A stretch of DNA of 5,782 nucleotides from Bacteroidia bacterium (GTDB lineage Bacteria > Bacteroidota > Bacteroidia > Cytophagales > Cyclobacteriaceae), in the NCBI GenBank assembly GCA_016650355.1, contig JAENVX010000294.1:1-5782 (forward strand), written 5' to 3'. This document shows, one piece after another, positions 1 to 5,782 of this stretch. Every line of letters begins with the position of its first letter. Positions within the stretch are counted from its first letter, which is position 1. Below the pieces are notes generated by a model that saw only the letters and a program-made list of their open reading frames with translations, searched no databases and had not been told where the DNA came from. Position numbers and translations under genes: made by a program.

Positions 1-323
1 GCAAAAATGAGAGCGGAATTCTCTTCAATGAAAAGGAAATTTTTATCAAAAAACTGCGAAAGCATTTTAAGATCGCTAGCAACCGGAAGTTGCAGTTGGC
101 CTCCGTTTATTTTATCGACCACTTTTTGTACTTCCTCCTCAGTGTTGATTTCCGCACTGAGTCCCGGCAAGGGGCCGCACTCCCCGATACCAAAACACGC
201 TGCGTTACTTTCGTCCCATACTTTTATAAACCACGAATGTCTTTCCTTTATAGTACCTCGAGATGTTCGGGCATCAAAACGAAAGTGAAAGGTCTTTTTA
301 AAAAAGCTTGCCTTAAGCGCCAT
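1..323 (-). CDS. menC: o-succinylbenzoate synthase MenC, N-terminal part (cut by window edge)
   Basis: Reading leftward from an ATG at 323-321, the frame stays open for 107 codons to the window edge, so the C-terminal two thirds is missing. The product matches the N-terminal capping domain of o-succinylbenzoate synthase, an enolase-superfamily enzyme. It dehydrates SHCHC to o-succinylbenzoate in cytoplasmic menaquinone biosynthesis. Seen directly: a TSRGT segment (residues 20-24), HSWFIKVWD (29-37) and the strongly conserved FGIGECGPLPGLS (44-56), followed by a helix with an EEEVQKVVDKI pattern. The metal-binding and catalytic Lys/Asp/Glu residues of the barrel lie outside the window. The start is well fixed: an in-frame TGA lies four codons upstream (335-333) with no other start codon between. 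No Shine-Dalgarno sequence is visible, as is usual in Bacteroidota. The gene is divergent from queA. Other enolase-superfamily members such as dipeptide epimerases are possible, but the GECGPLPGLS block favours MenC. Confidence 0.85.
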   Translation of the reverse strand, partial: MALKASFFKKTFHFRFDARTSRGTIKERHSWFIKVWDESNAACFGIGECGPLPGLSAEINTEEEVQKVVDKINGGQLQLPVASDLKMLSQFFDKNFLFIEENSALIF

Positions 324-426
324 AGTATAATTTCAAAATTTAAGATTAATAATGGTATTTCAATCTCGATTAGTGAATATTGAAGTTGTGAATTTAAAAC
401 TTTAGTCCAATTATTTGGTTTCCTTC
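324..426. promoter_or_regulatory. divergent intergenic region between menC and queA
   Basis: This AT-rich stretch of 103 bases separates two genes transcribed away from each other, so it should hold both promoters. The best candidate for menC, on the minus strand, is TAAATTTTG at 342-334 with a TTG at 363-361, spaced 18 bases apart. It resembles the Bacteroidota TTG / TAnnTTTG pattern with one extra T, but it lies only 10 bases from the start codon, so a transcript from it would be nearly leaderless. For queA, TTATTTG at 411-417 with a TTG at 386-388 is a poorer match. The presence of promoters follows from gene orientation; the exact boxes are guesses. Confidence 0.35.
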
Positions 427-1632
427 ATGGATCAGCACATCAACATAAAAGATTATTCTTATGATTTACCAGCAGAGCGGATTGCCTTGCATCCTCTCCT
501 CAACCGTGATCAATCGAAACTATTGGTATACAATGCCGGTGAAATAAATCATGTATTATTCGCCTCGTTGGCAGATCACCTCCCCAAAAACGCTCTCCTC
601 TTTTTTAACGACACCAAAGTAATTCCTGCCAGACTTTTCTTTCAAAAGCAATCAGGATCCACGATAGAATTGTTTTTACTAAATCCAATTGTGCCTTCTC
701 TTCTTCAACTGGCAATGGAGACAAGAGGATACGTCTCGTGGAAGTGCACGATCGGAAACTTAAAACGGTGGCAGGATGATAGTGTTCTAACAAGGAATTT
801 AGGAAACATCGAAATACAAGCACGTCTTGAAAACCGTGAACATGGAATTGTCAATTTCTCATGGACGCCACTAAAGAGTTCATTCGCTGAGGTTGTCAAT
901 ACGTTCGGAGTAACACCATTACCACCCTATATAAAACGAGATGCCGAGCAATCTGATCGAGAGCGCTACCAAACGGTGTACTCCCAGTATGATGGTGCGG
1001 TGGCAGCTCCAACGGCTGGACTACACTTTACTAAAAAAGTTTTTGAAGATATCGAGCGAAAGGGAATTGAGACTGACTTCCTCACCTTGCACGTGAGTGC
1101 CGGAACGTTTCAACCTGTGAAAGTGAAAAATGCCGTAGAACATGAAATGCATTCGGAACAAGTTATTGTAAACAGGAAAAATATTGAGAATCTCCTTTCA
1201 GATAAAACAATAATTGCGGTTGGAACAACTTCCGCGCGAACGCTGGAAAGTTTGTACTGGTATGGAGTGAAATTGATCCAAGATTCAAAAGCTGATTTCA
1301 CTATTAACCAAATTGAACCTTATCAGTTGCCATCGCATCATTCGAAAAAAGCAGCCTTTGCCGCTGTCGCAAAAAAAATGGCGATGGAAAATATGGAAAC
1401 CATTGCAGGGAAGACTTCAATATATATTTTACCAGGATACTCCTTTAAAGTATGCGAGGCACTCATAACCAATTTCCATCAACCTGGTTCAACCCTTATG
1501 CTTTTAGTGGCGGCCCTAATTGGGGATGATTGGAAAAAAATATACAGTCAAGCTATTAAAGGTGATTATAGGTTCTTAAGCTATGGCGATAGCTCGTTAT
1601 TAATTCCAGGTTTTAAGGGTAAAGTTCAATAG
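427..1632 (+). CDS. queA: S-adenosylmethionine:tRNA ribosyltransferase-isomerase QueA (long form)
   Basis: QueA transfers and isomerises the ribosyl group of S-adenosylmethionine onto 7-aminomethyl-7-deazaguanine in tRNA, making epoxyqueuosine, the penultimate step of queuosine synthesis in the cytoplasm. The product has 401 residues. Family motifs in order: YDLPAERIALHP (12-23), FFNDTKVIPARL (59-70), PLPPYIKR (164-171), YQTVYS (181-186), AAPTAGLHF (193-201), TLHVSAGTFQPV (220-231), MHSE (241-244), AVGTTSARTLES (264-275), ILPGY (334-338), ITNFHQPGSTL (347-357) and YRFLSYGD (381-388). Typical QueA proteins have about 340-360 residues; the excess is mostly an insertion at about 280-329, between GTTSARTLES and ILPGY. 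Several motif positions differ from classic QueA: FNN to FND, HVGAGTF to HVSAGTF, and NFHLPE/K to NFHQPG. A TTG at 415 would add four residues, but the ATG at 427 fits better because family similarity begins just after it. No Shine-Dalgarno sequence is visible. The family call is firm; whether this long form does the same reaction is inferred. Confidence 0.93.
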   Translation: MDQHINIKDYSYDLPAERIALHPLLNRDQSKLLVYNAGEINHVLFASLADHLPKNALLFFNDTKVIPARLFFQKQSGSTIELFLLNPIVPSLLQLAMETRGYVSWKCTIGNLKRWQDDSVLTRNLGNIEIQARLENREHGIVNFSWTPLKSSFAEVVNTFGVTPLPPYIKRDAEQSDRERYQTVYSQYDGAVAAPTAGLHFTKKVFEDIERKGIETDFLTLHVSAGTFQPVKVKNAVEHEMHSEQVIVNRKNIENLLSDKTIIAVGTTSARTLESLYWYGVKLIQDSKADFTINQIEPYQLPSHHSKKAAFAAVAKKMAMENMETIAGKTSIYILPGYSFKVCEALITNFHQPGSTLMLLVAALIGDDWKKIYSQAIKGDYRFLSYGDSSLLIPGFKGKVQ

Positions 1633-1670
1633 AGACTAGTCGCCCCAACGTATTGAAAACATAAAATCTA

Positions 1671-1757
1671 TTGTTCAAAATTTCGTGCTCCAAGAGGCCT
1701 TAAAGCATCACCTAAGTCTTTAAACACCGGCCCATATTGCTGTTTTCGTAATACATT
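1671..1757 (-). pseudogene. possible broken gene tail or intergenic repeat, minus strand
   Basis: Between queA and the transporter-like gene, the minus strand has an open frame of 29 codons with protein-like composition, bounded by a TGA (1760-1758) and ended by a TAG (1670-1668). Its middle reads YGPVFKDLGDALRPLGAR. It has no start codon. A neighbouring frame starts with ATG at 1756 and reads MYYENSNMGR before shifting out; adding one C in the GGGCC run near 1729-1733 would join the two into a single reading, MYYENSNMG followed by PVFKDLGDAL. This suggests a frameshifted gene relic, or a repeat element that happens to read open. I do not recognise a protein family. It is too short to exclude chance. 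Confidence 0.22.
1696..1732. other. possible bulged hairpin between queA and the next gene
   Basis: GGCCTTAAAG at 1696-1705 can pair with CTTTAA at 1718-1723 and, past a 5-base bulge, GGCC at 1729-1732. This gives ten base pairs around a 12-base loop. No run of T follows directly, so it is not a classic intrinsic terminator. It starts 64 bases after the queA stop and could help end or stabilise that transcript. It overlaps the possible relic frame on the minus strand. Apart from these two items, the rest of 1633-1906 shows only AT-rich DNA with no convincing promoter or RNA gene. Confidence 0.25.
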
Positions 1758-1906
1758 TCAAACGATTTATTAGCATAATTTTACTTTAAGTTAGTTTAGC
1801 TTAATTTGTGATTACCAGTTAATTAAACCCAAAGCAATAAAGGAATCTCATTTCAATAGGATATTTCCTCAAATCTTTTCAAATTTAAGGTCTAAGAATC
1901 CGAGCT

Positions 1907-4900
1907 ATGAAGCAACGTATTTTAAAGTTACTTGACGTTGAACCAGAAGAATCAGGTTCTGTGTTTCTCCTTCTGGCCATAAGCTTTATGCTGGGTATGT
2001 TCCTGGCGACTGTTACTGTTGCCTCGCAAACTCTTTTTCTAACCCACTTTAGTGAAACCTTCGATTTACCAAGGGCTTTGGTGATTTCGGGAGTACTTGG
2101 TTTAATAGTTACAGCAATTTACAACTTCCTTCAGGTCAGAATACCGTTCACCGTGCTAGCAATCGGAAGTTTGACAGTCGTCTTGATTCTCACCGCTTTT
2201 ATTGAGTTTGGCGAGAATCTGGTTGCCGATGATAACCTTCTCTATTATTACGGCTTTACACTAATCTTGCCTTTTACCTTCATTAGTATGCTCGTTTTCT
2301 GGGGAGCCTTTGAAAGGATGTATAACCTGCGCCAGTCAAAACGCATTATTGGCAGTGTTGACCTTGGAACGATGGTAGCACAAATTCTTGCTTTTTTTAC
2401 CATTCCCATTCTGTTGGAATTGGGTATACCCATTGCCGCACTTTTTACTGTAGGACTCTTTAGTATCGCTGGCTACCTGCTTTTATTCATTGTGTTATCC
2501 AACCGGTACCTTAAAAAAGGGATGGCAGTCACCGATGAAGCCGAACACGAAAAGATCACAGTGTCTCAATTTTTTAAGAATAAGTATATCATTTGGATGT
2601 CCTTGTTCATTATTGTTTCCCTGGTGGCTTTGAGATTTATCGACTACTCCTTCTTTAACGTGTCAACCCAAAAATTCGACACCCAGCGCCTTCCCTACTT
2701 CCTTTCTTTATTCGAGGCAACTATTGTAATTTTTAGTTTCTTCTTTACAACATTCGGAACAGACAGGATTTTACAGGACTACGGACTACGAGTTTCTCTT
2801 TTAGTAACACCTGTACTGTTGATCATCTTTACTGTCGGAGCATTTGGGCTTGGTATTGCTTTTGGATCCGATGTTGGTCTTGAGGGCAACGTTGTTTTTT
2901 TCTTTATCATGGTGGCAATGAGTAAATTGTTTATCAACGCCTTGCGAGATGCCATAGATAGTCCTGTTTTCAAGTTCTATTTCGTTCCCATTGATAAAGC
3001 AATAAAGTTGGATGCGCAAACCAAACTGGAGGGATTTATTACAGCACTGGGAAGTACCATTGCGGGGGGATTAATTGTCTTGATTAATCAGTTTAAGATT
3101 TTCAACCTCCTCTCTATTACCATGTTTACCATACCCGTACTCGTAATATGGTATTTGGTAACAAATAAAATGTATCACGGATACCGCACTACACTTCAAA
3201 ATTCGCTTGTGAAAAATAAATCCTCTGTAGACAAAGACCATGTCAGAGAATACACGATGGATAGTGTGTTGGAAAAAGAAGTAAGAAGCACAGCGGAAGA
3301 AAAAGCCATCTATGGCTTAAGGCTGATGGAAAAGCTGGAACCTGCATTATTTGAAAGTTCCATCCTTACGTTGGCTGAAAGTAAAATAAAGAAAGTAAAG
3401 CAATTTGCGCTCGATAAGATCCAACAACTTGGTTTGAATCCGGAATCAGAAATTCAAGGTCTTGCCAAGCGTGCCGCTGGCGAATTGGAAGATAGCGACC
3501 TGCTATCCATTTCACCGGAGAAGCTCATGAAGTTAAGTAAGTCAGTGAAACAAACCGACCGCTTGCTTGCAGCAAAGCTTTTGCGCAAACTAATTAGCCC
3601 TAAAACTATTTTTATTCTCTTAGAGATGATGCGGGACGCTGATCCTAAAGTGAGAAGCGAAGCCTTGCTTACCGCACGGAAAGTAAAACGCCCGGAGACG
3701 TGGAACGTGTTAATAGAATTATTAGGTTCTCCTTCCTACTCACATGCTGCTGCTGCCGCTCTTAAGGAAACGGGTGAGCAGGGTCTTCAATATTTGGAAA
3801 CCTCTTTTCATAAATCTGGTCAGAGTGATCTTGTCATGCTCAAAATTGTGTCGATTATTGGGCACATTGGAGGGAAAGAGGGAATGGAGCTATTATGGAA
3901 AAAAGCGGATTACCCCGATAAGCGCATTGTAAAACAAATATTGTATTCACTTCGCTACATAGATTACAAGGCCAAAGGCAGAGAGGTGTTGGCGGTGAAA
4001 GATTTATTGGATGTTGAGATGAGCAAAACCCTGTGGAACCTAGCGGCTCTTGACGAATTGCATGAAGACGAACACTTCGAGTTTCTAAAGGAGGCGTTGA
4101 AGGAGGAAATACGAGACAATTATGATCACCTATCCCTCTTGTTATCTCTTTTGTATGACTCTGAGTCTGTCCAACTGGTAAAGGAAAATATTGAGACTGG
4201 GTCTCCGGATTCTATTGCCTACGCACTTGAGCTTCTAGATTTGTTTGTTGACCAGGACTTAAAACCAAAACTCATACCTCTTCTCGATGAATCGAAAATC
4301 GAAGACAAGCTAGAAAAACTTCAAACTTATTTTCCACGGGAAAGCTACAATCCTGTTCAGGTAATTAATTATATCCTAAATCGCGACTTCAATTACAATA
4401 ATCGCTGGACGAAATTATGTGCCGTCCATGCGTCCGCTTACATTAAGGACTTCCGCGTTAGCCGTGGACTTATCAGTCAAATGTTCAATCAGGACAAGTT
4501 ACTGCAGGAAACAGCGGCTTGGGTAATCTATAACAAAGACAAAAAAATCTATCCAATAATATCAGAAAGGTTGCCATTAAAGGATAAAAAGTTTCTTGAC
4601 TCAGCTATCGAAAATAATCAACTCCTCGATGGTTTAGATGATGGCTTCTTCTTAGGATTTGAAATGGTGTTGTTTATTAAGCAGCTGCCTGTTTTTAAAG
4701 GTATTTCCGGAAACTTAGTGAGCGATCTGGCTGATAAAATTATTCCGGTAACACTAAAACTAAAGGACAAGCTTGTCCTCAATGAGGAGGAAGATAACCA
4801 ACCCATTTTAATCCTTGCACATGGGTCGGCAAAAATGAAAAATGGCACTGAGGAATTGGGGATACTGAAACAAGGTGATGTCCATGGCGATTTATTCCAG

Positions 4901-5062
4901 GAAGGACATTCACAGAGAATAACTGAAATTGAAGCTTTAGAACGGACAGTGATATTTAAAATTAACCTGATCGACTTTTATTTTGTACTTGCCAATCATC
5001 ATGATCTTGTGCAGGGGTTAATTAAAAATGTAACTGGAAATCGTGTAAAGCAAACCGTGTAG
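1907..5062 (+). CDS. ATP/ADP-translocase-like membrane protein fused to HEAT repeats and a cNMP-binding-like domain
   Basis: This protein of 1051 residues has three parts. Residues about 17-420 hold some 12 hydrophobic segments (roughly 17-45, 57-75, 80-100, 111-133, 155-172, 174-197, 228-248, 262-282, 296-318, 326-346, 375-395, 400-418), with a nucleotide-transporter/MFS-type signature, RQSKRIIGSVDLG (142-154), and a second-half block, FVPIDKAIKLDAQTKLEG (359-376). Residues about 465-905 are cytoplasmic-type helical repeats of HEAT type, clearest at DADPKVRSEALLTARKV (577-593). Residues about 924-1045 resemble a cyclic-nucleotide-binding fold: LPVFKGIS (927-934), then HGDLFQEGHSQRITEIEA (993-1010) in place of the usual phosphate-binding cassette. 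The start is fixed by an in-frame TAA six codons upstream (1886-1888) with no other start between. NTT proteins of intracellular bacteria exchange ATP and ADP; fused versions in free-living bacteria have no settled role, so transport of nucleotides here is unproven and a sensor or scaffold role is equally plausible. The next gene begins 37 bases downstream on the same strand, suggesting cotranscription. Confidence 0.85.
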   Translation: MKQRILKLLDVEPEESGSVFLLLAISFMLGMFLATVTVASQTLFLTHFSETFDLPRALVISGVLGLIVTAIYNFLQVRIPFTVLAIGSLTVVLILTAFIEFGENLVADDNLLYYYGFTLILPFTFISMLVFWGAFERMYNLRQSKRIIGSVDLGTMVAQILAFFTIPILLELGIPIAALFTVGLFSIAGYLLLFIVLSNRYLKKGMAVTDEAEHEKITVSQFFKNKYIIWMSLFIIVSLVALRFIDYSFFNVSTQKFDTQRLPYFLSLFEATIVIFSFFFTTFGTDRILQDYGLRVSLLVTPVLLIIFTVGAFGLGIAFGSDVGLEGNVVFFFIMVAMSKLFINALRDAIDSPVFKFYFVPIDKAIKLDAQTKLEGFITALGSTIAGGLIVLINQFKIFNLLSITMFTIPVLVIWYLVTNKMYHGYRTTLQNSLVKNKSSVDKDHVREYTMDSVLEKEVRSTAEEKAIYGLRLMEKLEPALFESSILTLAESKIKKVKQFALDKIQQLGLNPESEIQGLAKRAAGELEDSDLLSISPEKLMKLSKSVKQTDRLLAAKLLRKLISPKTIFILLEMMRDADPKVRSEALLTARKVKRPETWNVLIELLGSPSYSHAAAAALKETGEQGLQYLETSFHKSGQSDLVMLKIVSIIGHIGGKEGMELLWKKADYPDKRIVKQILYSLRYIDYKAKGREVLAVKDLLDVEMSKTLWNLAALDELHEDEHFEFLKEALKEEIRDNYDHLSLLLSLLYDSESVQLVKENIETGSPDSIAYALELLDLFVDQDLKPKLIPLLDESKIEDKLEKLQTYFPRESYNPVQVINYILNRDFNYNNRWTKLCAVHASAYIKDFRVSRGLISQMFNQDKLLQETAAWVIYNKDKKIYPIISERLPLKDKKFLDSAIENNQLLDGLDDGFFLGFEMVLFIKQLPVFKGISGNLVSDLADKIIPVTLKLKDKLVLNEEEDNQPILILAHGSAKMKNGTEELGILKQGDVHGDLFQEGHSQRITEIEALERTVIFKINLIDFYFVLANHHDLVQGLIKNVTGNRVKQTV

Positions 5063-5084
5063 GATTCAAATAAGGATATAGAAT

Positions 5085-5098
5085 TTAACTATAGTTAA
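5085..5098. repeat. 14-base perfect palindrome just before the TIR-like gene
   Basis: TTAACTATAGTTAA is identical to its own reverse complement and ends one base before the ATG at 5100. It lies in the 37-base gap after the transporter-like gene. It could be a binding site for a dimeric regulator or a weak structure at the translation start, but a palindrome built mostly of A and T can arise by chance. The palindrome is certain; any function is not. Confidence 0.4.
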
Positions 5099-5099
5099 T

Positions 5100-5782
5100 A
5101 TGGCGTATGAAATAGATGTTCTCATCACGTTCGCAGACAAGGACAATGAAACTGCAAAGAAGAATGAGGCAGGTTGGGTATCGCAATTCAAAAAATTCTT
5201 AGAGTTGATGCTCTATCAGGTTTTAGGAGAGAAACCAAACATACTGTTGAAAGGCGAATATGATTCCGTTACCGCAGCCACGTTAGACAACGCTGCCGTG
5301 CTGGTGACTATTCTTTCAAAAGAATTTGTGCAATCTGGCCGAGCATTAGATACAGTTGAAGGTTACTATAAAGCCATTGGTACATCAAAGGTAAACCGTG
5401 TTTTTAAAGTGTTAAAGTCACCGCTCTCCATTCAGGAACATCCTCCACGCCTTCGCGATCTATTGGGGTACGATATGTTTCAGCTAGATACTGAAACGGG
5501 TGATATGAAAGAATATGTGGACTTCTTTAGCCTGGAGGCTGAGAAGCAATATTGGATGAAGCTGGTTGACCTTGCCTATGATATACACGAATCACTCTTG
5601 CTCTTGCGCCAGGGTGAAACGAAGGCTGAGGTAAAGAACATTTTTAAAAGAAAAACAATCTACCTCGCAGAAACAGGACATGACATAGCCGTTCAGCGAA
5701 ACATCATTAAGAGAGAACTGTTACGCCATGGCTATATCGTGCTTCCGCAACATACGCTACCCCAAAATTTTACGGAGCTGGA
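5100..5782 (+). CDS. TIR-like domain protein, N-terminal part (cut by window edge)
   Basis: The frame is open from an ATG at 5100 for 227 codons to the window edge. An in-frame TAG at 5079-5081 and no other start codon between them fix the start; no well-placed Shine-Dalgarno sequence is seen. Residues about 1-110 follow the pattern of a bacterial TIR domain: a first strand, IDVLITFADKDN (5-16), GWVSQFKKFLE (25-35), LGEKPNI (42-48), and AAVLVTILSKEFVQS (65-79). A linker then has RDLLGYDMFQLDTETG (119-134) and a helix, YWMKLVDLAYDIHESL (151-166). A second domain begins at KTIYLAETGHDI (185-196), with QRNIIKRELLRHGYIVLP (199-216), as in bacterial proteins with a TIR domain followed by a TIR-like or DUF4062-like domain. 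TIR domains cleave NAD or act as adaptors in signalling and defence. Here the usual SxWCxxEL segment reads SGRALDTV (79-86), so the expected catalytic Glu is Thr85. The protein may therefore be a non-catalytic adaptor. The family is recognised from pattern memory, without a search. Confidence 0.75.
   Translation, partial: MAYEIDVLITFADKDNETAKKNEAGWVSQFKKFLELMLYQVLGEKPNILLKGEYDSVTAATLDNAAVLVTILSKEFVQSGRALDTVEGYYKAIGTSKVNRVFKVLKSPLSIQEHPPRLRDLLGYDMFQLDTETGDMKEYVDFFSLEAEKQYWMKLVDLAYDIHESLLLLRQGETKAEVKNIFKRKTIYLAETGHDIAVQRNIIKRELLRHGYIVLPQHTLPQNFTEL

Noticed and set aside
7..383. Two overlapping plus-strand open frames of 93 and 97 codons at the left end
   Set aside because: They lie antisense to the menC start, whose minus-strand reading carries clear o-succinylbenzoate synthase motifs. 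The plus-strand translations show no recognisable domain.
415..426. TTG at 415 as the queA start
   Set aside because: It would add only four residues without family similarity. The ATG at 427 gives the expected N-terminus.
1786..1804. TTAAG...CTTAA inverted repeat upstream of the transporter-like gene
   Set aside because: Arms of five AT-rich bases around a nine-base spacer are expected by chance here, with no T run or known operator pattern.
1800..1808. CTTAATTTG as a Bacteroidota -7 box for the transporter-like gene
   Set aside because: It matches TAnnTTTG only with a shortened spacing and has no TTG at a suitable distance upstream.
75..2176. Near-identical GCTAGCAAYCGGAAGTT at about 75-91 and 2155-2171
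   Set aside because: The two copies lie inside unrelated genes in opposite coding sense, with no shared flanks, so it is most likely coincidence.

Overview
The window looks like chromosomal DNA from a member of the Bacteroidota, probably a Cytophagales-type bacterium. The evidence is indirect. The DNA is AT-rich, the genes lack Shine-Dalgarno sequences, the menaquinone enzyme MenC has the form seen in this phylum, QueA is a long version, and a nucleotide-transporter-like protein is fused to HEAT repeats and a cNMP-binding-like fold. No rRNA or other taxonomic marker is present, so the assignment is an inference.

Layout, left to right. (1) Bases 1-323, minus strand: the first 107 codons of menC (o-succinylbenzoate synthase, menaquinone biosynthesis), cut by the left edge. 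(2) Bases 324-426: a short AT-rich divergent intergenic region that must carry the start signals of menC (leftward) and queA (rightward). (3) Bases 427-1632, plus strand: queA, tRNA queuosine modification, in a long form with an insertion of about 45 residues near the C-terminus. (4) Bases 1633-1906: a 274-base intergenic region with a possible bulged hairpin and a short minus-strand reading frame that looks like the broken tail of a gene or an intergenic repeat. (5) Bases 1907-5062, plus strand: a 1051-residue membrane protein with an N-terminal ATP/ADP-translocase-like (NTT/MFS-type) module, a central run of HEAT-like helical repeats and a degenerate cyclic-nucleotide-binding-like C-terminus. 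(6) Bases 5100-5782, plus strand: the first 227 codons of a protein with a divergent TIR-like domain and the beginning of a second domain, cut by the right edge.

menC and queA are housekeeping genes with no evident link to each other or to the right half. The last two genes are 37 bases apart on the same strand, which suggests an operon. Together they pair a nucleotide-transporter-like membrane sensor or scaffold with a TIR-family protein, an arrangement that fits a signalling or stress/defence role. That role is an inference; nothing in the window proves it. This pair is the most interesting part of the window.
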